Shown here piece after piece: positions 23,848 through 33,370 of a stretch of 36,938 nt of DNA (positions are counted from its first letter, which is position 1; each line of letters opens with the position of its first letter). Location of the stretch: assembly GCA_905233895.1 (NCBI GenBank), contig CAJOFL010000036.1:1-36938 (forward strand), given 5' to 3'. A program made the position numbers and the translations under genes. The DNA is from an uncultured Bacteroidales bacterium (GTDB taxonomy: Bacteria; Bacteroidota; Bacteroidia; Bacteroidales; P3). Under the pieces are notes generated by a model. The model was given only the letters and a program-made list of their open reading frames with translations, was not told the DNA's origin and did no database searches.

Positions 23848-23922
23848 TTATTTGTTATAGGCCTTATACGGTTGGGGAGCGATATCTATAGCTTTGTGCA
23901 ACAGCTTGATGGCTCGTCTCAT
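23848..23922 (-). pseudogene. 24-codon TPR remnant or minigene between the tandem paralogs
   Basis: ATG at 23922-23920 opens a 24-codon frame ending in TAA (23850-23848). It reads MRRAIKLLHKAIDIAPQPYK and ends AYNK. This matches the TPR helix of the OmpA-type protein in the same window (EEAIKLLHKAVDIDPSYAEA), with IKLLHKA identical. The start codon lies 1 nt after the stop of the upstream paralog, and the next paralog begins 7 nt later, so it is placed for coupled translation. A decayed piece of a TPR gene is the simplest explanation; a real small peptide cannot be excluded. Confidence 0.55.
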
Positions 23923-23923
23923 A

Positions 23924-24748
23924 CTATTTGTTCTTCCACTCCCCGAAGGCGGGCAGGCTGTCGATGTTGAGTTCCGGGGTGATGTACTGCTTCAGTGTCC
24001 TTGATTCATTCTTCAGTTTGGCGACGGCCTCATTGTCTTCGACAAACTTCATCAACTCCTCTTCGCTAATGTCCATCATCTCCATGCTTACGCGGTTATG
24101 ATCCCGCATTTTGTCTGCAAGGTATCGGTAATACGCCGCCTTGATATGCATTCCTTCGAGCAGCTCGCGATATTTCTTATCTCGCATGTATTTGGCTTTC
24201 ATCGAATTTCCGGGGCGTAGCTCGGGATGGTTCCATATATCATCCGTAACAGCTTCAAATTCCTCAAGATAAGCGTTGTTTTTGTTCTCTATATCCCTCA
24301 TGTTGTAGAAGCATACCCCTGCCCAGTTGATGAAGTCAAAGTATTTGGCGCTGCTCCATTTTGCCGTATTGTTGATAAACACCGACTCGGCAGTTTTGTC
24401 GTAGGTGATACCGCCAGGAGTCCCTATCAACCTGATGTTGCGCTGGAACTCAGGGCTTTCGAACGAATCGACAGGTATATTCAACAGATAGGTGGCCATA
24501 GTGTCGTAACTCTCCATTTCCCTGGCCCTCTGATCCAGTTTCTGTGCAAACTTCTCGACGCTGCCCATCACCATCAGCACCGTCATCTTACGGTCTTGCG
24601 ACTGGCGGTGCTGCGACACCAGCTGGCTAGTACCGAAGGTGAGGAGGATTGACATTGTGGTGCCTAGGAAAGTGAGCAAGAGCGTCTTCCAGACTTTTCC
24701 TCCTTTGTCTATATGCGGAACTTCGGGAACTTCAATGAAGTCTTCCAT
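23924..24748 (-). CDS. Membrane-anchored protein of unknown function, tandem paralog 1
   Basis: The 274-residue protein starts at 24748 (MEDFIEVPEVPHIDKGGKVW), matching the N-terminus of its paralog; an ATG 15 codons upstream would begin inside low-complexity sequence. One membrane segment (TLLLTFLGTTMSILLTFGTS) precedes a helical extracytoplasmic domain that ends NIDSLPAFGEWKNK. Shared motifs with the downstream paralog include VLMVMGSVEKFAQ and ATYLLNIPVDS, while the central 150 residues differ greatly. Function is unknown. The gene follows ackA after about 90 nt that contain a hairpin of 7-nt repeats, so it may be independent of ackA. Confidence 0.72.
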   Translation of the reverse strand: MEDFIEVPEVPHIDKGGKVWKTLLLTFLGTTMSILLTFGTSQLVSQHRQSQDRKMTVLMVMGSVEKFAQKLDQRAREMESYDTMATYLLNIPVDSFESPEFQRNIRLIGTPGGITYDKTAESVFINNTAKWSSAKYFDFINWAGVCFYNMRDIENKNNAYLEEFEAVTDDIWNHPELRPGNSMKAKYMRDKKYRELLEGMHIKAAYYRYLADKMRDHNRVSMEMMDISEEELMKFVEDNEAVAKLKNESRTLKQYITPELNIDSLPAFGEWKNK

Positions 24749-24775
24749 AATGATTTTATTTTGTGGATAGTAAAA

Positions 24776-24848
24776 GTGGGTAGCGGGTAGCATCTATACA
24801 CGTGCGCTACCAACTACCCACTACCAACTGTCAACTATTTACTTTACC
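24776..24848 (-). repeat. Heptanucleotide tract forming a terminator-like hairpin after ackA
   Basis: Six 7-nt units (CTACCAA, CTACCCA, CTGTCAA types on the + strand; 24807-24848) run from the last ackA codons across its stop. Two more units in the opposite orientation (AGTGGGT, AGCGGGT) stand at 24775-24788. Arms 24776-24791 and 24806-24821 pair at 14 of 16 positions with a 14-nt loop. On the minus strand the hairpin is followed by TTTTAC, so it could serve as the ackA terminator. Confidence 0.72.
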
Positions 24849-26047
24849 AGTGCGTAGGTGTCGCTGGCGATGACGTATTCCTCGTCGGTGGTGACCACGA
24901 CGACGGCCATCTTCGAGTCGGGAGTCGAGAGGATGATATCCTCGCCCATTACGTTGTCGTTCTTCGAGAAGTCGACCTTGATACCGAGGCACTCCATGTT
25001 CTCGAGGATAGGACGACGCATGAACCAGGCGTTCTCGCCGATGCCGCCAGTGAAGAGCAGCAGGTCGCAGCCGCCCATCTCGGCCATGTAGCCGCCGATG
25101 TAGCGTTTCACACGCTGGGCGAACATATCGAAGGCGTAGGTGGCACGCACATCGCCGGCGTCGCGGCCCGCGCGGATGTCGCGCATGTCCTGCTTGCCGC
25201 CGCTGATGCCCACCAGACCGCTCTGCTTGTTGAGGATCTTGGTGATGTCCTTCCAATCCTTACCGTTCTCGACAATCTCTTTCTTGATGATGAACTCGAT
25301 GACGCCGGGGTCGACATCGCCGGGGCGGGAGCCCATCAGCAGACCCTCCAGCGGGGTCATACCCATGGTGGTGTCGAAACTCTTACCGTGGTCGATGGCG
25401 CAGATGGAGGCGCCGCTTCCGAGGTGGCAGGAAATAATCTTGAGGTCGTTCCAATCCTTGCCAATCATCTTGGCGGCCTTCTCGGCAACAAACTTGTGGC
25501 TGGTACCGTGGAAACCATAACGGCGGACGCCGTATTTCTCATAGTATTCATACGGCACACCGTAGAGGTAGCTCTTCGGCGGCAGGGTGCTATGGAAGGC
25601 AGTGTCGAACACGACGGCCTGCGGCACGTTGGGCAGCACCTCGCGCATGGCGTAGATACCGGCCAGGTTGCCAGGGGTGTGGAGCGGAGCCAGCGGGGTG
25701 AGGGCCTTAATCTTTTCAATCACCTCGTCGGTGACCAGCACACTGTGGTCGAACGATTCGCCACCATGGGCCACGCGGTTTCCGACGGCACCAATCTCGT
25801 TGAAGTCCTTGATGACACCCATCTTGGGGTCGATAAGGGCGTTGAGGACTATCTTTATACCGGCGGTATGGTCGGGGATAGGCACCTGCTCGTAGTGCTT
25901 CTGACCGTTCCACTTGTGGGTGAACTCACCCATTTCCAATCCGATACGCTCCAGCAGGCCCTTGGCCATCACCTGGGCGTTGTTTGCCATGTCGACCAGC
26001 TGGTACTTGATCGACGAACTTCCGCAGTTGAGAACTAATATTTTCAT
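24839..26047 (-). CDS. ackA: Acetate kinase
   Basis: The 402-residue protein has the full acetate kinase set: VLNCGSSSIKYQLVDM at the start, FDTAFHSTLP, YGFHGTSHKFV, SCHLGSGASICAI, FDTTMGMTPLEGLLMGSRPG, and LLFTGGIGENAWF near the end. It interconverts acetyl phosphate plus ADP with acetate plus ATP, the last ATP-forming step of acetate fermentation. Its usual partner, phosphotransacetylase (pta), is not in the window. The gene lies 15 nt after eno and is probably co-transcribed from the eno promoter, joining two ATP-yielding steps of fermentation. The stop codon lies in a 7-nt repeat tract. Confidence 0.97.
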   Translation of the reverse strand: MKILVLNCGSSSIKYQLVDMANNAQVMAKGLLERIGLEMGEFTHKWNGQKHYEQVPIPDHTAGIKIVLNALIDPKMGVIKDFNEIGAVGNRVAHGGESFDHSVLVTDEVIEKIKALTPLAPLHTPGNLAGIYAMREVLPNVPQAVVFDTAFHSTLPPKSYLYGVPYEYYEKYGVRRYGFHGTSHKFVAEKAAKMIGKDWNDLKIISCHLGSGASICAIDHGKSFDTTMGMTPLEGLLMGSRPGDVDPGVIEFIIKKEIVENGKDWKDITKILNKQSGLVGISGGKQDMRDIRAGRDAGDVRATYAFDMFAQRVKRYIGGYMAEMGGCDLLLFTGGIGENAWFMRRPILENMECLGIKVDFSKNDNVMGEDIILSTPDSKMAVVVVTTDEEYVIASDTYALVK

Positions 26048-26062
26048 AAGGTTGAATAATTA

Positions 26063-27355
<1,293 letters not shown>

Positions 27356-27404
27356 CTAATTGTTATTTAATTTGTTATACATTTTTAACATAAAATCAAG
27401 GGTG

Positions 27405-27435
27405 CAAAAATACGAAAAAAAGCTCACGCAGCAAA
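27405..27435 (-). promoter_or_regulatory. Bacteroidota-type promoter for eno-ackA
   Basis: On the minus strand TTTG (27435-27432), a 19-nt spacer and TATTTTTG (27412-27405) match the consensus. The leader to the eno ATG at 27352 is about 45 nt. Between this promoter and the plus-strand gene at 27818 lie about 380 bp without a coding region, holding the repeat element at 27559. Confidence 0.78.
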
Positions 27436-27558
27436 AAAAATTTACGCCCGTCGGAACAAATCGCCACCCCTAACTCACCCCCGACGGACATCTTTTTATC
27501 GGTTTAAAATATCCGCCGCCCCGCCAAAATGGCATGTTAAACGCAAATATTCATCTGA

Positions 27559-27672
27559 CTGATTTTCAGAGTAATACAATGTTAAAATTTACACAACTCA
27601 CAGATTATCAATGCCCAATACCCACCTTCGCCTGATCAACGCCTGATCAACGCCTGACCAACGCCTGCCTTT
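27559..27672 (+). repeat. Dispersed intergenic element with palindrome and 11-nt array (E2)
   Basis: Palindrome CTGA-TTT-TCAG (27559-27569), the conserved middle (AATGTTAAAATT, ACACAACTCACAGATTATCA, TACCCACCTTCGC), and three 11-nt units plus a partial fourth from 27629 (CGCCTGATCAA twice, CGCCTGACCAA, CGCCTGCCTT). It lies between the divergent eno promoter and the third adhesin gene. I see no other recognisable feature in 27436-27817, and no convincing promoter for the adhesin. Confidence 0.88.
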
Positions 27673-27817
27673 CTCCCCCTCCTGAATCACACACTGAATA
27701 AAAGTTAAAAATTGTTAAAATTACCCCTGCCGTGTATACTTTTCACGATTTCGCGGTTATTTGTATTGTAGGAAAATAATTCAAACTGTAAAACAGAACC
27801 TACAAAACGTGAACACC

Positions 27818-30800
27818 ATGGCAAAAACCACCACATTCAGAATGTTGACCCTAGTAGTCGCGCTGGCTACGGCTCTCGCGGCACAGGCCCAGACGTCCAC
27901 CGTCCTCACCCTGCCCTATTCATGCGGATTCGACTCCACCGACCTCGCCATATTGGGCTGGACGACCATCGACTACAATAACGACGGCCACACGTGGAGC
28001 ACCAATCCCTACGGCACCTCCGGCATCCCGGCGCACAACAGCAGCGCCCACTTCGTCGGCTCGTCGTCGTGGGTGGGTGGTTCGAATGGCGACATCACGC
28101 CCGACGACTTCCTCGTAAGCCCCCGCATAGCGTTGACCGGCAGCGCCGTGCTCAGCTGGTGGCACCGCGTGGCCGCATCGGGCTACCCGGCCGACCACTA
28201 CTCTGTCTATGTCTCCACAACCGGCAACACGGCGGCCGACTTCCTGGCTACCACGCCGATATTCAACTGCACACCCAACAGCAACGACTACAACATTTGG
28301 AACCAGCAGATGGTAGACCTCTCAGCCTACGTGGGCGACACAGTATATATCGCCTTCCGCCACCACAACTGCTTCGGTCAATTCGCAATACTGATCGACG
28401 ACCTGGAGGTGGCCCCCTTCACCTCACCTTGGGCGGTGAATGACACCATGCCGTGGGGTACCAACTTCGACACTCCCGACACCGGCTGGACCTTTATCGG
28501 CCGCGTCAACGGCTGGTATATCGGTGCTCCGGGTGCCTTGAACGGCAGTGGCGGCATGTATGTGAGCGGCAACGGCGGTGCCACCAACAGTTACGACCGC
28601 ACCAGCTGGAACAACCGTTTCCATTGGGCTGTGCGCCCCGTGCACTTCAGCGACAGCGGCGACTTCCGCGTGGACTACGACTGGAAATGCAACGGATACT
28701 ACCAAAGCTACACCTACAACAACCAAACCACCTATACCTATTATGACTATGTGCGAGTGATGCTGGCCCCCGTCACCGCCGAACTCGACACTGTATACTT
28801 TTTCGGCTATGGTATCTCAACCTATACCAACAACCTTCTGCCCAACGGATGGATAAGCCTCTCCGACACGGGTGGCAACCACCTACTGGCATGCGAAGCC
28901 AACTGGACCCACCACGCACAGAACTTCCACGTGCCGGTCGCCGGCGACTACCTGCTGCTCATCCTCTCCGCCAATGGCAACTCAAGCACTGTCTATGATG
29001 TAACACCGGCAATCGACAACTTCAACCTCGCCACCCTCACCTGCCCGAATAGTGTCGACACTATCCGCCTCACGGCCAACAGCAACCAGGGGCTGACCGT
29101 CAACTGGCACGACAGCCAGGCTTCGCAATGGGCTGTATATGTGAACGATTCGCTCTACGGCACCACTACCGACACCAGCTATTACTTGGCCGGTGCATCC
29201 TGGAACGCCGCCACTTGCAACGTGAGACCACGTATCGCCGTCAGCCCCATCTGCTCGGCCGGCGACACCGCCCTGCCAGTCAATATTGTAGCCAAATGGG
29301 ATAGCAACCCTGGCTACATCAGTACCGTAAGCTGCAGCCCCTTCACGTTGCCCTACAACGAGAACTTCGACACATACCTCGACAATGACGACGAATTCTT
29401 TGGATGGTATTACTTTGGAGGAGTTGCCCAATACACTGAGAACCAGCAAAGCCACAGCGGCCCGATGTCGCTCAATATGCGAGCTTATAATTTGCCCTAC
29501 AACCCGAGCCAGATATTCGTCACTCCGCAGATGGACGCCCCCGGCAACCGGCTGATAATATCCTTCTGGGTCAAACTGCCAGCCTATAGCGGTGCCGCCA
29601 CCGACACCATCTTCCAGGCCGGAGTGCTCTTCGACCGCGATACGATGGACTATGCCCATGTGACGCAAAACAACACCCCCATGATTACCCTCCGCGGTAG
29701 CGACGCCGACGGTCTTTGGCACCAGTTTCTGTTCTCTACCGAAGGGCTTGACACCACTTCAGCCAGCATTACCTTCTCAGTTTTGCCAAACAGCACATCG
29801 TATTACGAATGCTACATCGACGATATCGAGGTGACGCTGCTGATGAAAGACTCGGTGCCGCCGGTGGTGGCTATCGCCGGACCCGTCAGCGCCATTGCCG
29901 ATGTCGACACCGTCCGCTTCAGCGCCACCTTGCTTAACGGCGACACAACAGGCCTGACTTACAGCTGGCACTCCTCGCTGCTCAACCAGTCGTCGGCAGC
30001 CGGCAACCAGTGGGCGCTGATCTACAACGTCGTGGGTATCGACACCATCACCCTCGTCGCCACCAACGCCTTCGGCAGCGACACCGCAACGCATTTTGTC
30101 ACCGTCGGCGACAACCTGAATGTCGGCATCCGAGGCGCTTCGACCGCCTACGTCGGCGACACAATGCACTACAGCATCATCCTCGCCGGCGACACCACCG
30201 GCCTCGCTTACAGCTGGCACAGCACCTTGTTGGATAGCACCATAGTTACCTCTGGCCCCGCAGTCACAATAGTATATACTGCCACCGGTACCGACACCCT
30301 GGCCCTCACTGTCGTCAACGTCCACGGTCCGCATGAGGCCACTCTCATCATCGACGTGCAGTCGCGCCACGTCATCGCCACCTTCCCCTACAGCGAGGAC
30401 TTCGAAGGCTATCAGTATCAGATTGAGAACCGCCTGGCGAGCTGGATAATCCGCACCCCCGTTGGCCGGATCGACAACGAATGGCGGCGCTCCAACGGCG
30501 GCAACAACGACGATGGCGGCTACTACTGCATGTACTCCAACGGCAATAGCACCAACCAAGCCTACAGCGCCTGGCTCATCACCCCCGCCATCGAGCTGCC
30601 CCAGTTCGGCGACAGCATCACCTTCAGCTTCGCGCTGAAGACCCAATACAACGACCACTTCGCCGTGCTCCTCAGCCCTACGGGCGACCCCTATTATGAC
30701 GGCTTCACCGACACACTCTACGCCCTCGTCGGCTACACACCCTACTTAAACCCTTGGGATACCCTTCAATTCTCGCTCGACGCCTATCGCGGCCGCCGTA

Positions 30801-31360
30801 TCCGCATCGCCTTCGTCCACTATAGCGCCGCCGGAAGTATGAGCAACGTCCGTATCGACGACCTCGCAATCACCCTCAATGCACTGCCGACCCACACCGT
30901 CAGCGCCGTCAGCGCCGACACGACGATGGGTACCGTCAACGGCGGTGGTGAATACCTCGACAGCAGCGTGGTCACCCTCACCGCCATCCCCTTCGACGGA
31001 TATGAGTTCCTCCACTGGGACGACGGCGACACCACCAATCCCCGCCAAGTGCTCGTCGTCAGCGACACGCTCTTCACCGCCGTCTTCCAAGCAGTTGAAG
31101 ACACCGTCAGCATACAACCGAACACTGGACACTCACCACTGCTCACTGTCTACCCCAACCCCTCGCACGGCAATGTGACCGTCAGCGTCAACGAACCGGC
31201 TGTGATAACCGTCATCGATATGACGGGTCGCACCGTCCTTCCCCCGACTCACGTCAGTTCCTCATTCCTCATACCTCATTCCTCATTACCCCAGGGGTCC
31301 TACTTCCTCCGTTGTAGCAACGCCGCCGGAACTACTGTACGCAAACTGATAGTCCGATAG
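27818..31360 (+). CDS. T9SS adhesin with cleaved-adhesin and PKD-like domains
   Basis: The 1180-residue protein starts at 27818 with the signal peptide MAKTTTFRMLTLVVALATAL cut near AQAQ; an upstream in-frame ATG (27761) would bury it. Order: adhesin domain (LPYSCGFDSTDLAILGW to FAILIDDLEVAP), a second one (PWGTNFDTPDTGWTF), an FN3-like region, a third (LPYNENFDTYLDNDDEF), two PKD-like repeats (TTGLTYSWHSSLLNQ and TTGLAYSWHSTLLDS), a fourth adhesin domain (FPYSEDFEGYQYQIEN), one InlB-type B repeat (GYEFLHWDDGDTTNPR) and a T9SS type A sorting domain (LTVYPNPSHGNVTV, GSYFLRC, RKLIVR). It is expected on the cell surface; the target is unknown. Two 7-nt repeat tracts lie in the linker and inside the sorting domain. 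A terminator follows at 31386. Confidence 0.92.
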   Translation: MAKTTTFRMLTLVVALATALAAQAQTSTVLTLPYSCGFDSTDLAILGWTTIDYNNDGHTWSTNPYGTSGIPAHNSSAHFVGSSSWVGGSNGDITPDDFLVSPRIALTGSAVLSWWHRVAASGYPADHYSVYVSTTGNTAADFLATTPIFNCTPNSNDYNIWNQQMVDLSAYVGDTVYIAFRHHNCFGQFAILIDDLEVAPFTSPWAVNDTMPWGTNFDTPDTGWTFIGRVNGWYIGAPGALNGSGGMYVSGNGGATNSYDRTSWNNRFHWAVRPVHFSDSGDFRVDYDWKCNGYYQSYTYNNQTTYTYYDYVRVMLAPVTAELDTVYFFGYGISTYTNNLLPNGWISLSDTGGNHLLACEANWTHHAQNFHVPVAGDYLLLILSANGNSSTVYDVTPAIDNFNLATLTCPNSVDTIRLTANSNQGLTVNWHDSQASQWAVYVNDSLYGTTTDTSYYLAGASWNAATCNVRPRIAVSPICSAGDTALPVNIVAKWDSNPGYISTVSCSPFTLPYNENFDTYLDNDDEFFGWYYFGGVAQYTENQQSHSGPMSLNMRAYNLPYNPSQIFVTPQMDAPGNRLIISFWVKLPAYSGAATDTIFQAGVLFDRDTMDYAHVTQNNTPMITLRGSDADGLWHQFLFSTEGLDTTSASITFSVLPNSTSYYECYIDDIEVTLLMKDSVPPVVAIAGPVSAIADVDTVRFSATLLNGDTTGLTYSWHSSLLNQSSAAGNQWALIYNVVGIDTITLVATNAFGSDTATHFVTVGDNLNVGIRGASTAYVGDTMHYSIILAGDTTGLAYSWHSTLLDSTIVTSGPAVTIVYTATGTDTLALTVVNVHGPHEATLIIDVQSRHVIATFPYSEDFEGYQYQIENRLASWIIRTPVGRIDNEWRRSNGGNNDDGGYYCMYSNGNSTNQAYSAWLITPAIELPQFGDSITFSFALKTQYNDHFAVLLSPTGDPYYDGFTDTLYALVGYTPYLNPWDTLQFSLDAYRGRRIRIAFVHYSAAGSMSNVRIDDLAITLNALPTHTVSAVSADTTMGTVNGGGEYLDSSVVTLTAIPFDGYEFLHWDDGDTTNPRQVLVVSDTLFTAVFQAVEDTVSIQPNTGHSPLLTVYPNPSHGNVTVSVNEPAVITVIDMTGRTVLPPTHVSSSFLIPHSSLPQGSYFLRCSNAAGTTVRKLIVR
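31123..31150 (+). repeat. Heptanucleotide tract in the linker before the sorting domain
   Basis: Four 7-nt units beginning CACT (CACTGGA, CACTCAC, CACTGCT, then CACTGTC) encode the linker and first strand (NTGHSPLLTV) just before the YPNP motif of the T9SS sorting domain. Confidence 0.72.
31259..31286 (+). repeat. Heptanucleotide tract inside the sorting domain
   Basis: Four 7-nt units (TCCTCAT, TCCTCAT, then ACCTCAT and a further TCCTCAT) encode SSFLIPHS within the T9SS sorting domain, between GRTVLPP and QGSYFLRC. The segment corresponds to a variable loop in related domains. Confidence 0.82.
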
Positions 31361-31385
31361 GCAACCAATACACAATCAACACTCT

Positions 31386-31419
31386 ATGCGCCGCCATCCC
31401 GACGGCGCATTTCTTTTTT
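31386..31419 (+). terminator. Intrinsic terminator of the third adhesin gene
   Basis: Stem ATGCGCCG (31386-31393) / CGGCGCAT (31403-31410) with a 9-nt loop is followed by TTCTTTTTT. It lies 26 nt after the adhesin stop codon. Confidence 0.85.
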
Positions 31420-31442
31420 CTACCTATTTGAAAAAAAATATG

Positions 31443-31450
31443 TATCTTTG
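31443..31450 (+). promoter_or_regulatory. -7 element of the C69 dipeptidase promoter
   Basis: TATCTTTG followed by CAC matches the Bacteroidota -7 box, 35 nt before the start codon at 31485. A TTTG at 31427 is closer than the usual -33 position, so only the -7 box is claimed. Confidence 0.6.
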
Positions 31451-31484
31451 CACTTTCAAAAACAAACAATAAAAAACACCCAAT

Positions 31485-33242
31485 ATGAAGTTCAACCGCA
31501 TTATTGCAGCAGCGTTCCTCGGAGCGGCGATGCTTTTCGCCGACAGCGCCGACGCCTGCACCAATTTCCTGTTCACCAAAGGTGCCACAAAGGACGGTAG
31601 CACCATGATCACCTATGCCGCCGACAGCCACACACTCTACGGCGAGCTCTACTACCGCAAGGTGGCCGACTATGCACCCGGCACCATGTTTCAGGTCATC
31701 GACTGGGATAGCGGCAAACCCCTTATCATGATTCCGCAGGTAGCCCATACCTACAGCGTGGTGGGCAACATCAACGAGCATCAGCTGGCCATCGGCGAGA
31801 CCACCTACGGCGGCCGCGAGGAACTGGCCTCCGAAATCGAGGGCGGCATCGACTACGGCAGCTACATCTACCTCACCCTCCAGCGCGCCAAGAACGCCCG
31901 TGAGGCCATCCAGGTCCTCGCCGGATTCATGAAGGACTACCCCTACCACAGCGAAGGCGAGAGCTTCAGCATCTGCGACCCCAACGAGGTGTGGATCCTC
32001 GAACTCATCGGCAAGCGCGACGGCACCGTGAAGGCCGACCTCGCCAAGAAACTGAAATACAAATACACCGACGGCGCCGTGTGGGTTGCACGCCGCATCC
32101 CCGACGGATACGTCAGTGGACACGCCAACCAGGCCCGCATCACCCAGTTTCCCCAGGAGGGCAAATGGAACAAGGCCAAAGGCAAAGGACTCCACAAGGC
32201 TATCAGCAGCGCCCACCTCGACTACCTCTTCGAGCCCGAAGTGGAGTGCGTCTATAGCAGCGAAGTGATCACCTACGCCCGCGCTTGCGGCTGGTTCGAC
32301 GGCAAGGACGCCGACTTCTCCTTTGCCGACACTTACGCCCCGCTCACCTTCAGCGGTATGCGCGGTTGCGACGCCCGCGTCTATGCCATGTTCAACCGCG
32401 TGGCTCCCGACATGAAACGCTACGAGAAATATGCCATGGGCGACGCCACTGCCGAGCGGCTCCCCCTCTGGGTGAAACCCGACCACAAGATTGACGTGCG
32501 CGAGGCCATGCAACTCATGCGCGACCACTACGAGGGCACCTCGATGGATATGAGCAAAGACCTCGGCGGCGGCCCCTTCAACTGCCCCTACCGCTGGCGC
32601 CCCATGGGCTTCGAGCTCGACGGCCACACCTATGTGCATGAGCGCGCCACCTCGACCCAGCAGACCGGCTTCTCCTTCGTCGCACAATGCCGCTCCTGGC
32701 TCCCCGACAAGGTGGGCGGCATCATCTGGTTCGGCGTCGACGACACCTATTCCACCGTCTACTGCCCCATGTACTGCGGTATCACCGAAATCCCCTTCTG
32801 CTTCCGCGAGGGCAACGGCGACATGCTGACCTACAGCGAGAGCTCCGCCTTCTGGCTCTTCAACCGCGTGAGCAACTTCCTCTACAGCCGCTACAGCGAC
32901 ATGATTGTCGACCTCCAGAAAGTGCAGGACAAGCTTGAGAACACCTACATCCGTGATGTGCAGAAATTCGACGAGCGCGCCAAAGCCAGCGAAGGCGAAG
33001 CCCTCACCCGCCAGCTCAACGATTTCTGTGGCCGCCAGGCAGCCAAGATGATGATGGAATGGAAACAACTCGACAACTACCTCCTCGTCAAGTATATGGA
33101 CGGCAATATCAAGAAAGAGAAGGACGGCAAATTTGAGCGCACCGCCACCGGCCAGGCCGTCTTCCCCAGCCAACCCGCCTACCGCGACGAGTGGTATCGT
33201 ATGATAGTGCGCGACCACGGCGACGTAATACGCGAGAAATAA
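31485..33242 (+). CDS. Secreted C69-family dipeptidase (Ntn hydrolase)
   Basis: The 585-residue protein has a signal peptide (MKFNRIIAAAFLGAAMLFAD) and the motif DACTNFLFTKGATKDGSTMI, in which Cys25 would become the N-terminal nucleophile after processing, as in peptidase family C69 (PepD/dipeptidase A). Other typical stretches are NEHQLAIGETTYGGREEL, SICDPNEVWILELIGK, and ARITQFPQ. C69 enzymes cleave dipeptides, here probably in the periplasm or outside the cell, which fits a peptide- and amino-acid-fermenting organism. It is flanked by its own promoter and a strong terminator and appears to be monocistronic. Length and motif order are as usual for the family in Bacteroidota. Confidence 0.92.
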   Translation: MKFNRIIAAAFLGAAMLFADSADACTNFLFTKGATKDGSTMITYAADSHTLYGELYYRKVADYAPGTMFQVIDWDSGKPLIMIPQVAHTYSVVGNINEHQLAIGETTYGGREELASEIEGGIDYGSYIYLTLQRAKNAREAIQVLAGFMKDYPYHSEGESFSICDPNEVWILELIGKRDGTVKADLAKKLKYKYTDGAVWVARRIPDGYVSGHANQARITQFPQEGKWNKAKGKGLHKAISSAHLDYLFEPEVECVYSSEVITYARACGWFDGKDADFSFADTYAPLTFSGMRGCDARVYAMFNRVAPDMKRYEKYAMGDATAERLPLWVKPDHKIDVREAMQLMRDHYEGTSMDMSKDLGGGPFNCPYRWRPMGFELDGHTYVHERATSTQQTGFSFVAQCRSWLPDKVGGIIWFGVDDTYSTVYCPMYCGITEIPFCFREGNGDMLTYSESSAFWLFNRVSNFLYSRYSDMIVDLQKVQDKLENTYIRDVQKFDERAKASEGEALTRQLNDFCGRQAAKMMMEWKQLDNYLLVKYMDGNIKKEKDGKFERTATGQAVFPSQPAYRDEWYRMIVRDHGDVIREK

Positions 33243-33261
33243 ACTTATATACACAAAAGAA

Positions 33262-33298
33262 AATCCTGCAAACCGGACTTTCCGGTTTGCAGGATTTT
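33262..33298. terminator. Strong bidirectional intrinsic terminator
   Basis: A perfect 16-bp stem (arms 33262-33277 and 33283-33298) with loop ACTTT, core CCTGCAAACCGG, has an A run on the left and a T run on the right. It lies between the convergent C69 gene (ends 33242) and creD (ends 33369). Confidence 0.93.
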
Positions 33299-33327
33299 TG
33301 ATTAGATGATTTTGAGGACTGATAAGT

Positions 33328-33370
33328 TGGTATACCAGTTTTCCATGGTATACCGGTATATAGTTTTTTT
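33328..33370. other. Cluster of overlapping palindromes after creD
   Basis: Perfect palindromes TGGTATACCA (33328-33337) and TATACCGGTATA (33349-33360) share the 8-mer GGTATACC, which occurs at 33329 and 33347 and could pair with itself across 10 nt. A T7 run follows on the + strand. It may be a second terminator or a protein-binding site; the creD stop codon lies at its right edge. Confidence 0.5.

Noticed and set aside
27720..27780. Possible promoter with TTATTTG before the third adhesin
   Set aside because: The spacing does not fit TAnnTTTG and there is no TTTG at the -33 position, so the promoter of this gene remains unassigned.
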